Below are positions 1-5,527 of a stretch of 7,814 nt of DNA, piece by piece. The notes beneath the pieces were generated by a model. It did no database searches. It saw only the letters and a program-made list of their open reading frames with translations, and was not told the DNA's origin. The stretch covers positions 1 to 7,814 of the forward strand of contig JAABSF010000108.1 of the NCBI GenBank assembly GCA_011390535.1. Direction: 5' to 3'. The first letter of the stretch is position 1, and each line of letters begins with the position of its first letter. Made by a program: the position numbers and the translations under genes. This DNA is from Deltaproteobacteria bacterium. GTDB taxonomy: Bacteria > Myxococcota_A > Polyangia > HGW-17 > SLPX01.

Positions 1-1226
1 GTCTTTCCGATTGCAGTGATTTCGACACTACGGGCTGCTTTACAGGAGAATGCGGCGACGGCACTGTGGATTCAGAGGCCGGTGAGGAGTGCGACGACGG
101 AAACACGATCGATGGAGACGGCTGTTCCTCTACTTGCAAGATCGAGGCTCCTCTCATCGGGCCACGACCTGTCGATCCGACCCCGGAAGGCGAGGCCACC
201 CTCATCGCCTCGCCCGAAGGAACTGGAACCGCATGTACCTTGAGCGAGCCCTGCGATTTGTGGGAAGTGGTCGACCAGGCTGCGGCCGGCGATGTCGTTT
301 TTTTGCGCGGCGGCACATACGACATAGATGAGAATGTTCGTTTTTACAATTCCGGCTTTTCCGACTCTCCCATCGTTTTTGAATCCTATCCAGGGGAACA
401 TGCGATTTTGGATGGAAGCAGTGTAAATGTGGGCGAAAGCATTACAATTCAGATCGTGGGCGACTTTAACTGGATTAGGTTGATCGAGATCGCAAACATG
501 CCTCGCCAAGGCATCGTCATCAGAGGCAACAATAACCTGTTAGAAGGCGTACACGTCCATCACGCTCATCTCTCGGGCATCCATATCCACTACTCATACG
601 ATCTTCCATACGGCGAAGGCGGCTCGTACAATGTTCTGCGGGACAGCGTTTCCAATGACAATTTCGACGAAGGCACCTCACACCCGGGATTTGCCAACGG
701 CGGCAACGCAGATGGCATTTCCATTTCGAGCGGCATCGAAAACAGTGTAGAGCACTGCTTGGTATATCAAAACTCCGATGACGGGATAGATACGTGGCGC
801 TCCACAGATACCTATATCGGTTATTCTATTGCCCATACTCAAGGACTGGCCGACGGCAATGCCAACGGCATCAAGGCCGGGGGCCAGCCCCCGGCTGCCC
901 GTACTCTCGTAGAGCACTGCATCGCATATTCCAACCTATCAAACGGTATCGATTACAACAGCGGCGAGTCCGTGACGTTTTTGTTCAACACTACCTTCCA
1001 AAACAGCGGCTATGGCTTTGTCCTTGGATCCGATACGAGCGCAGAATATAATATCGCCTCTGCGGACGGTGGAGGCAACGTGAACTCGGGGGGTATCCAG
1101 GAAGATAATTCGTGGCAGCGTGAGGGCACAGTGGAGTTCTTGAGTGAGGATCCGGCATCACCGGATTTTCTAAAACCCACCTCCGGTGGAGGTTTCGAAG
1201 ACATCGGGGCTTATGGAGGTCTTTAA
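1..1226 (+). CDS. Secreted parallel beta-helix protein with Myxococcus cysteine-rich repeat and PL9 pectate-lyase-like catalytic site (5' partial)
   Basis: The frame is open from the window edge (first full codon at nt 3), so the start and any signal peptide lie upstream; 407 residues are visible. The first ~45 residues contain a cysteine-rich repeat (CGDG...EECDDGN...DGDGCSSTC), the Myxo_disulph/DUF4215 type found on exported proteins of Myxococcota. A linker leads into a right-handed parallel beta-helix starting near GDVVFLRGGTYDI (nt ~291). Family 9 polysaccharide lyases (Pel9A/PelL) bind calcium through Asp209, Asp233, Asp234 and Asp237 and use Lys273 as base. Here the equivalents appear to be Asp in GNADG (nt 711), the three Asp of NSDDGID (nt 777, 780, 789) and Lys in GNANGIKAGG (nt 873). 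The DD-x2-D spacing is identical to Pel9A. A calcium-dependent lyase acting on pectate or another uronate polymer outside the cell is therefore plausible, though the substrate is inferred. The protein ends in DIGAYGGL, a common beta-helix ending, with no sorting signal. A non-catalytic surface beta-helix protein is the alternative. An internal GTG at nt 66 cuts the cysteine repeat and is not the start. Confidence 0.85.
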   Translation, partial: LSDCSDFDTTGCFTGECGDGTVDSEAGEECDDGNTIDGDGCSSTCKIEAPLIGPRPVDPTPEGEATLIASPEGTGTACTLSEPCDLWEVVDQAAAGDVVFLRGGTYDIDENVRFYNSGFSDSPIVFESYPGEHAILDGSSVNVGESITIQIVGDFNWIRLIEIANMPRQGIVIRGNNNLLEGVHVHHAHLSGIHIHYSYDLPYGEGGSYNVLRDSVSNDNFDEGTSHPGFANGGNADGISISSGIENSVEHCLVYQNSDDGIDTWRSTDTYIGYSIAHTQGLADGNANGIKAGGQPPAARTLVEHCIAYSNLSNGIDYNSGESVTFLFNTTFQNSGYGFVLGSDTSAEYNIASADGGGNVNSGGIQEDNSWQREGTVEFLSEDPASPDFLKPTSGGGFEDIGAYGGL

Positions 1227-1383
1227 CATATATTTCAAAAAAGGGTTGAAAAGCGGCTCCAAGAAACCGCTGTACTACAGTTAAAAAAGCATATTCTTTT
1301 CCTTCGGATCATGGTGCCGTCTTTAGGGTGTCCGCGTTTTCGTGTTTCGGTTTTTTGCTGTATCTTTAAAATGCTATCTTCTT

Positions 1384-1412
1384 TTGACTTTAACATTAAA
1401 GATTGCTTTTAT
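1384..1412 (+). promoter_or_regulatory. Weak sigma-70-like promoter candidate for the NtrC-family gene
   Basis: TTGACT (1384-1389, five of six -35 matches), a 17-nt spacer, then TTTTAT (1407-1412, four of six -10 matches but lacking the important second-position A). It sits about 125 nt upstream of the ATG in AT-rich DNA. Position and spacing are good but the -10 is poor, so this is only a candidate. Confidence 0.25.
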
Positions 1413-1525
1413 TCACTTTGACCGAGGACAGAGGCTCCAGCCGGTCCGGACGTTCGAAACGAAGCTGCAAAACAAGACTGCGAGTTGAGACCGCGAGTTG
1501 GACTGCACGGGTAGCACCACAAATA

Positions 1526-1531
1526 AGGGAG
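1526..1531 (+). promoter_or_regulatory. Ribosome binding site deciding the start at 1537
   Basis: AGGGAG lies 5 nt before the ATG at 1537. The same frame is open back to a TTG at 1498, but that would add 13 residues ahead of the conserved REC start (MARILAVDDQ) and has no good Shine-Dalgarno, so 1537 is the start. Confidence 0.75.
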
Positions 1532-1536
1532 CATAT

Positions 1537-2904
1537 ATGGCACGCATTTTAGCTGTTGACGACCAAAAAGAAATCCGTGAATCAATTAAGATCTCTCTGA
1601 AGCCTGACCATAAAGTCACGACTGTTGAGTCAGGAGAGAAATGCCTTGATTCGCTGTCTCGCGATGAGTTCGATTGCGTCCTCTTGGACCTCATGATGCC
1701 GGGCCGCGGAGGCATTGAGACCCTTCGGGATATCGCAGCTCAATATCCGGCCACCCCTGTGGTGATGTTAACGGCCACCAAAGATGTCCGTCTCGTCGTA
1801 GAAGCCATGAAGATTGGTGCATTCGATTATCTGACCAAACCAGCCGATCTGGAAGAGCTCCGCATGGCGGTTAAAAGAGCCATAGAAAAGGGTGCCCTGG
1901 AACGTGAGTTGAACCGGCTGAGAGCAGAGATAGGAAAGATTTACGGGCTCCCAAACGTTGTAGGCAAACACCCGGCGATGCAAGAAGTCTACGAACGGGT
2001 GGAGATGGTGGCTCCCAGGAAATCGAATGTGCTGATAATCGGTGAGAGCGGTACCGGTAAAGAACTAGTAGCTCGTGCCATACAGCAACAGGGTCCCTTA
2101 AAAGACAAACCCTTTGTGCCGGTAAACTGCGCGGCCATACCTCTAAACCTGGTAGAGGACGAATTATTCGGTCACGAGAGAGGCGCTTTCACAGACGCCC
2201 GGACGAGTCGTGAAGGCTGTTTTGAACAAGCCAACGGTGGCACACTTTTTCTGGATGAAATCAGTGAGCTTGACACCGGCAGTCAAGCAAAGCTCTTGCG
2301 TGTGCTCCAAGAGAGAGAGTTTAAGAGGGTGGGAGGCTCTGAGACCATTAACGTGGAAGTCAGATTAATAGCCGCTACAAACAAAGATCTGTCCAAATTG
2401 GTGGAAGAAGGAGCTTTCAGGCGAGATCTATTCTATCGGGTCCATGTTGTCCCACTCAGGATCCCTCCACTTCGGGAGCGAAAAACGGATATTCCACTTC
2501 TTTTAGGGCACTTCCTGAGAAAGATATCAAAGAGAGAGGGTATTGAACCCAAAGAGATCTCGCCGGATGCCATGGAGCATCTCATGAACCATAAATGGCC
2601 CGGTAATGTCAGGGAGTTAGAGAACATGGCCGAGCAGCTTATGGCTCTGGTGCGAGGGAATCGCGTCGAAATAGAACATCTCCCGGGTGGTGTCGTAGAA
2701 CAAGACAGAAGCTCCATGCCTCTGCAAGAAATGGTGCTGAACGGGCAAATGTCCCTCCCTGACGCTGTTGAAGAATTTGAAATCGAGACGATAAAAAGAG
2801 CGCTGATCTTGCACGAAGGAAACAAAACCCACGCAGCAAAAGCATTGGGACTCACCAGAAGAGTTCTTGGTTACAAGATGAAGAGCATCGATGAGATAGG
2901 ATAG
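1537..2904 (+). CDS. NtrC-family sigma-54-dependent response regulator (REC-AAA+-Fis HTH), GAFTDA variant
   Basis: A complete 455-residue cytosolic enhancer-binding protein of usual NtrC length. The REC domain (about 1-118) has Asp8/Asp9, phospho-acceptor Asp51 (LLDLMMP), Thr79 and Lys101. The AAA+ domain (about 140-380) has Walker A GESGTGKE (169-176), Walker B FLDE with Asp240/Glu241, sensor I IAATNKDL, the RRDLFYR arginine-finger region, and sensor II WPGNVREL. The sigma-54-contacting loop reads GAFTDA (216-221), with Asp220 where the consensus has Gly. The Fis-type HTH is at about 428-448 (AAKALGLTRRVLGYKM). It should hydrolyse ATP to open complexes at sigma-54 promoters after phosphorylation. 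Its likely partner is the kinase encoded tail-to-tail 42 bp downstream, and likely targets are the two sigma-54-like promoters at 4503-4518 and 4762-4777. These partner and target assignments are inferred from position. The family call is firm; the specific regulon and hence a gene symbol are not. Confidence 0.95.
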   Translation: MARILAVDDQKEIRESIKISLKPDHKVTTVESGEKCLDSLSRDEFDCVLLDLMMPGRGGIETLRDIAAQYPATPVVMLTATKDVRLVVEAMKIGAFDYLTKPADLEELRMAVKRAIEKGALERELNRLRAEIGKIYGLPNVVGKHPAMQEVYERVEMVAPRKSNVLIIGESGTGKELVARAIQQQGPLKDKPFVPVNCAAIPLNLVEDELFGHERGAFTDARTSREGCFEQANGGTLFLDEISELDTGSQAKLLRVLQEREFKRVGGSETINVEVRLIAATNKDLSKLVEEGAFRRDLFYRVHVVPLRIPPLRERKTDIPLLLGHFLRKISKREGIEPKEISPDAMEHLMNHKWPGNVRELENMAEQLMALVRGNRVEIEHLPGGVVEQDRSSMPLQEMVLNGQMSLPDAVEEFEIETIKRALILHEGNKTHAAKALGLTRRVLGYKMKSIDEIG

Positions 2905-2907
2905 GGA

Positions 2908-2934
2908 GCATGGTGGGCATGGTGAGCATGAGAG
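2908..2934. repeat. Three imperfect 9-bp tandem units in the convergent gap
   Basis: GCATGGTGG (2908-2916), GCATGGTGA (2917-2925) and GCATGAGAG (2926-2934) follow one another directly after the NtrC-family stop codon. They fill most of the 42 bp before the kinase stop codon. The first two units differ at one base. No function is evident. Confidence 0.55.
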
Positions 2935-2946
2935 ACGCCGGCACAA

Positions 2947-4389
2947 TTATACGGCATAATTATTCGGCAGTTGTTGTTGATCCTCTGGGGTACTCTCCGA
3001 GTCATTTAAAACCGGTAGTCTTATCAAGAAACGAGCCCCTTGACCAGGCGGGGAGAAGAGCCGTATTTGACCTCCATGCCGTTCCACGATCCTTTTCACC
3101 AAATAGAGGCCCAGACCGGTGCCGCCTTCTCTGCCGGTGACAAAGGGATCAAAGAGTGTTTCCACCAACTCTTCCGGCACCCCGGGCCCGGTGTCTTCTA
3201 CCAGTAGTAAGATCTCAGACTCATCTTTGCCGTGTCCAACCTTCCTCGAATCAGCCACTATGCGCACGCTGCCCCCCGGCTCAAGGATCTCTATGGCATT
3301 GCCCACCAGGTTGATTACGACCTCTTCCAGGCCTGCCGGATCTCCTACGAGGGTCGGCAGATCAGGCTTAACCTCGATTATCAACCTTATTTCATTCTTG
3401 TCTAATTGTCGTTTCATAAGAGTTTTGGCTTCTTTTAAAACATCTATCAGATCAACATCCACTCCTTGTTCGAAACCCGGACGGGCCATGAACTGAAACT
3501 TGTGTATTAGAGACCCTGCGCGCCCGGCGCTCATGGTTATGGCCTCCAGATCCTCTCTTGAAGTTTGGGAAACGTTCGTCAACTCGCTCTCCAACAGCTC
3601 GGCAGCAGAACGAATCACAGCCAGATAATGATTCACATCATGAAACACTCCGCTTGAAAGCAACCCTGCGGCCGCGGCTTTTTCCGTCACCTGGAGATTC
3701 TTCTCCATGTCGTTGATCTGCGCGTTTAAAAAGCGCTGAGCGCGATACAATCTGGCAACGTCTTTTGCGTACATCAGCAGCTGAGAGCCGCTAACTCCGT
3801 TGCACATGTTGCTTTTGTTTAGAAGAGTTTTTGCAGAGACCCGGTCTTTAGATTCACGCCAAGTGCTCATACCTTTTCTTCTCATCTTTAGAGAGGTGTT
3901 CGCAGTACTCTGTTGCCTTCGTCTATTGTTCTCCCAGAACACTGCGGCCCATTTCGCCGATGTCTGCTTCCTTTGGTTCTGAGAAGGCTCGCTATAAACC
4001 CTACCTCTATCTTCCCCGCTTGCTTGCTGGATATCCGGACTATCTATAAACTCTTTCAGTTTAGGCACTGAAGCGCAGTCACCACTTTCGAGCATTCTCG
4101 ACAAGCCTGAGAATACACCTACAATAGTTGACAAATAGTGACGATCCCAAGCTCCAAGTGAAGAACTCAGCCTTGCCTCTAAGCTTAAAGCTGCATTTGA
4201 TAGCATTTCAGCTGCAGCTCTGGCTTCTATTCTGGAACGTTCTCCTGGTTTATCCTTCACTCCTTCTGTGGAATCGGCGTTCTCTCTTTCGAAAAGATAA
4301 CTCAAAAGCCGATTGCCTGCCCATTGGGGCCGCGCAGCTCCATGCCATGTTCTACCAGCAGCGCCTCTATTTGAATTTTTATTTCCCAT
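2947..4389 (-). CDS. Soluble sensor histidine kinase (HisKA-like/HATPase_c) with unrecognised N-terminal region
   Basis: A 480-residue protein with no membrane segment or signal peptide, so a cytosolic kinase. A coiled-coil-like stretch (about 215-240) leads to the phosphorylation helix with His250 in VFHDVNHYLAVI; the usual sequence is HEINNPL, so Glu is Asp, the second Asn is His and Pro is Tyr. The HATPase_c domain has the N box NLVGNAIE (Asn364), G1 box DTGPG (399-403), F box LFDPF and G2 box GTGLGL (423-428), all intact, so it should bind ATP and autophosphorylate. Residues 1 to ~210 are hydrophilic and basic in places and match no PAS, GAF or HAMP domain I can recognise, so the signal is unknown. 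The start at 4389 is chosen because GAGAGG lies 6 nt upstream; an in-frame ATG at 4434 would add 15 residues with a weaker site. The gene is convergent with the NtrC-family regulator, its probable substrate. A sigma-54-like promoter lies upstream at 4503-4518. Confidence 0.92.
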   Translation of the reverse strand: MGNKNSNRGAAGRTWHGAARPQWAGNRLLSYLFERENADSTEGVKDKPGERSRIEARAAAEMLSNAALSLEARLSSSLGAWDRHYLSTIVGVFSGLSRMLESGDCASVPKLKEFIDSPDIQQASGEDRGRVYSEPSQNQRKQTSAKWAAVFWENNRRRQQSTANTSLKMRRKGMSTWRESKDRVSAKTLLNKSNMCNGVSGSQLLMYAKDVARLYRAQRFLNAQINDMEKNLQVTEKAAAAGLLSSGVFHDVNHYLAVIRSAAELLESELTNVSQTSREDLEAITMSAGRAGSLIHKFQFMARPGFEQGVDVDLIDVLKEAKTLMKRQLDKNEIRLIIEVKPDLPTLVGDPAGLEEVVINLVGNAIEILEPGGSVRIVADSRKVGHGKDESEILLLVEDTGPGVPEELVETLFDPFVTGREGGTGLGLYLVKRIVERHGGQIRLFSPPGQGARFLIRLPVLNDSESTPEDQQQLPNNYAV

Positions 4390-4395
4390 TACAAA

Positions 4396-4401
4396 CCTCT
4401 C
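4396..4401 (-). promoter_or_regulatory. Ribosome binding site deciding the kinase start at 4389
   Basis: On the minus strand GAGAGG precedes the ATG at 4389 by 6 nt. The alternative in-frame ATG at 4434 has only GGAAG about 10 nt away. This favours the shorter, 480-residue kinase. Confidence 0.5.
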
Positions 4402-4502
4402 TAGTTCCGGCACGATTGCCTTTTCCAGAAGCATTTCTCATGAGCTTCCATGTGAAAACTGATGAAAGCCTACGAGATGAAACCTCTCTGAGTCAGTGTT
4501 TC

Positions 4503-4518
4503 TGCACTATTCATGCCA
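4503..4518 (-). promoter_or_regulatory. Candidate sigma-54 (-24/-12) promoter for the histidine kinase gene
   Basis: The minus strand reads TGGCATGAATAGTGCA. Compared with the consensus TGGCACG-N4-TTGCA it keeps the -24 GG, the -12 GC and the exact GG-N10-GC spacing, and differs at C6 (T) and T12 (G). Transcription would begin near 4492, giving a leader of about 100 nt to the ATG at 4389. The identification rests on sequence alone. Confidence 0.5.
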
Positions 4519-4694
4519 GAGAACTCTAAGCGCAAGCCCCCAAAGAAAACCCGAGTGTGGAAATAGATGATCAGCACGTCAAAAGGTGTTTGTAGAGTAG
4601 TTGTCCTGCCTTCCAAAAAGAAAAAAGCCCCGACCTTCGAAGTGGTAGAAAACGGAACACATCTGAACATATCTGTCCGCTATTACCCTTCATT

Positions 4695-4715
4695 CGTTCG
4701 TAATCGAACGGTTCG
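4695..4715. promoter_or_regulatory. Inverted repeat, candidate enhancer-binding site
   Basis: CGTTCG (4695-4700), TAAT, CGAACG (4705-4710) is a perfect 6-bp dyad. It overlaps a second dyad, CGAAC-G-GTTCG (4705-4715), giving three alternating half-sites. The centre of the first dyad is about 85 bp upstream of the start predicted from the sigma-54 promoter at 4762-4777, and about 210 bp from the one predicted for the kinase. Both distances are workable for an NtrC-type activator. That the neighbouring activator binds here is an inference. Confidence 0.45.
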
Positions 4716-4761
4716 CCTATTTGACATCTCTTAAACCCCTTGAAAACTACCTTTTTTTGTT

Positions 4762-4777
4762 TGGCCTCCTAATTGCA
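4762..4777 (+). promoter_or_regulatory. Candidate sigma-54 (-24/-12) promoter for the REC-only response regulator
   Basis: TGGCCTCCTAATTGCA matches the sigma-54 consensus at all of TGGC (-24) and TTGCA (-12) with exact GG-N10-GC spacing. Transcription would start near 4788, about 78 nt before the ATG at 4866. It lies in non-coding DNA, in the right orientation, in a neighbourhood that encodes a sigma-54 activator. Confidence 0.72.
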
Positions 4778-4853
4778 TCTCTTTTAAGCAAGCGCACATT
4801 CCACGATGAAAAAAACTCTTTCTTTCATTTTGAGTAGAATGGGCCGAAAGAAA

Positions 4854-4859
4854 AAGGAG
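4854..4859 (+). promoter_or_regulatory. Ribosome binding site deciding the response regulator start at 4866
   Basis: AAGGAG lies 6 nt before the ATG at 4866. The frame stays open back to ATG codons at 4806 and 4839, neither with a Shine-Dalgarno. The REC domain begins right at MSEYTILVVDD, so 4866 is preferred. Confidence 0.8.
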
Positions 4860-4865
4860 CAGATC

Positions 4866-5510
4866 ATGTCTGAATATACGATTCTTGTGGTTGATGATGA
4901 GAGATGGATTCGCATGAACCTAAAACGAATACTCGACACCGAAGGTTACTCGGTGCAACTGGCCGATTGCGGACAGGCGGCCCTCGCTATATTAGGGGAA
5001 CGAAAAATCGACCTGATCCTTTCTGATCAACGAATGCCCAGAATGTCGGGGCTGGATCTGCTGGAAAAGGCACGAGACGATTACCCGGATACGCTCAGAG
5101 TGATGCTCACTGGTTTCGCAGATCTGCAGCTTGCTCTTGACGCTATTAACAGAGTGGAGATTCACCGGCTGTTATTGAAGCCCTACTCTAAACAACAGAT
5201 TTTGAGCACAGTGAAAGATCTACTGGAACTTCGTTCCACAGGAGCCGACATCCCCTTCGTGGATCTGAATAAGTCCAGAATAAAAAAACAAGCCCTCGAT
5301 GACCTGCAAAAAGACCACCCGGGAATAGATCATGTTCAAAGAGATCGAGTGGGACGGATTGTAATATCAGATGAAGATTTCGATGATCTAAAAAACCCCT
5401 TCAGCGAATTAACCGATCTTAAAGACCTCTTGGAAAGCTCTGAAAGAAAAAGCGAAGAGGGCACTCATGCATCGGCGCCGGAAAAAAAATCAGCGAAAAA
5501 CTTTTTCTGA
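4866..5510 (+). CDS. REC-only response regulator with acidic uncharacterised C-terminal tail
   Basis: A 214-residue cytosolic protein. The REC domain (about 1-122) has all key residues: Asp10/Asp11, phospho-acceptor Asp54 (SDQRMP), Thr82 and Lys105. Its sequence style (DQRMPRMSG, TGFADLQLALDAIN, LLLKPY) resembles REC domains that precede HD-GYP or similar outputs. No HD-GYP, GGDEF, HTH or kinase domain follows. The remaining ~90 residues are hydrophilic, with a short ordered-looking segment (DLQKDHPGIDHVQRDRVGRI, about 143-162), then an acidic leucine-containing helix (FSELTDLKDLLESSE) and a Lys/Ser-rich end. It may act by protein contact or as a phosphate sink. The gene is divergent from the kinase and downstream of a strong sigma-54-like promoter, so it is probably an activator-controlled output of this cluster. 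Its stop codon lies inside the terminator stem shared with the convergent TPR gene. REC assignment is firm; the tail's role is unknown. Confidence 0.93.
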   Translation: MSEYTILVVDDERWIRMNLKRILDTEGYSVQLADCGQAALAILGERKIDLILSDQRMPRMSGLDLLEKARDDYPDTLRVMLTGFADLQLALDAINRVEIHRLLLKPYSKQQILSTVKDLLELRSTGADIPFVDLNKSRIKKQALDDLQKDHPGIDHVQRDRVGRIVISDEDFDDLKNPFSELTDLKDLLESSERKSEEGTHASAPEKKSAKNFF

Positions 5511-5514
5511 TTTT
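5486..5514. terminator. Bidirectional hairpin terminator between convergent genes
   Basis: AAAATCAG (5486-5493) pairs perfectly with CTGATTTT (5507-5514), and the A/T-rich interior can pair further. Read on the minus strand, the stem runs into eight consecutive T, a good intrinsic terminator for the TPR gene whose stop codon is at 5528-5530. Read on the plus strand the T run is shorter (four T, within the stem). The response regulator's TGA (5508-5510) is inside the 3' arm. Confidence 0.7.
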
Positions 5515-5527
5515 GCCCTGGACTGTA

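Larger units (their letters stand above)
1227..1536. other. Intergenic region, 310 bp
   Basis: No credible gene. Near its left end is a weak hairpin (AGCGG 1252-1256 with CCGCT 1267-1271, 10-nt loop) followed nine bases later by a short A-rich rather than T-rich run, so it is a poor terminator candidate. T-rich stretches lie at about 1290-1410. A weak sigma-70-like promoter is listed separately. CGTTCG at 1451-1456 repeats the half-site of the inverted repeat at 4695-4710. I found no GG-N10-GC sigma-54 element on the + strand here. Confidence 0.5.
4390..4865. other. Divergent regulatory region between kinase and response regulator genes
   Basis: 476 bp with no supported gene. A 66-codon frame on the minus strand (4470-4670) has a poor ribosome site and no recognisable features. 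The region holds two divergently oriented sigma-54-like promoters, a perfect inverted repeat with an extra half-site (4695-4715), an 8-bp palindrome CTTCGAAG (4635-4642) and the ribosome sites of both flanking genes. A lone TTGACA (4721-4726) lacks a usable -10. Confidence 0.7.

Noticed and set aside
1538..1553. TGGCACG followed by TTAGC at the start of the NtrC-family gene, resembling a sigma-54 promoter
   Set aside because: The -12 GC is shifted by one base (spacing 11 instead of 10), and the match lies on the start codon of the gene it would serve.
2945..2961. AATTAT-ACGGC-ATAATT hairpin as terminator between activator and kinase genes
   Set aside because: The stem is only 6 A/T pairs and neither strand has a T run after it.
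4128..4529. 133-codon frame on the plus strand antisense to the kinase N-terminus
   Set aside because: It overlaps the kinase coding region, has no recognisable features, and the kinase frame carries the conserved domains.
4470..4670. 66-codon open frame on the minus strand in the divergent gap
   Set aside because: Weak ribosome site, no recognisable motif, and it overlaps the sigma-54-like promoter of the kinase; most likely chance.
4721..4749. TTGACA as a sigma-70 -35 element upstream of the response regulator
   Set aside because: At 16-18 nt spacing no acceptable -10 follows (AAACTA at 17), whereas a much better sigma-54 element lies just downstream.
4806..4865. N-terminal extension of the response regulator starting at ATG 4806
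   Set aside because: No Shine-Dalgarno at 4806, while AAGGAG with 6-nt spacing precedes 4866, where the REC domain begins.
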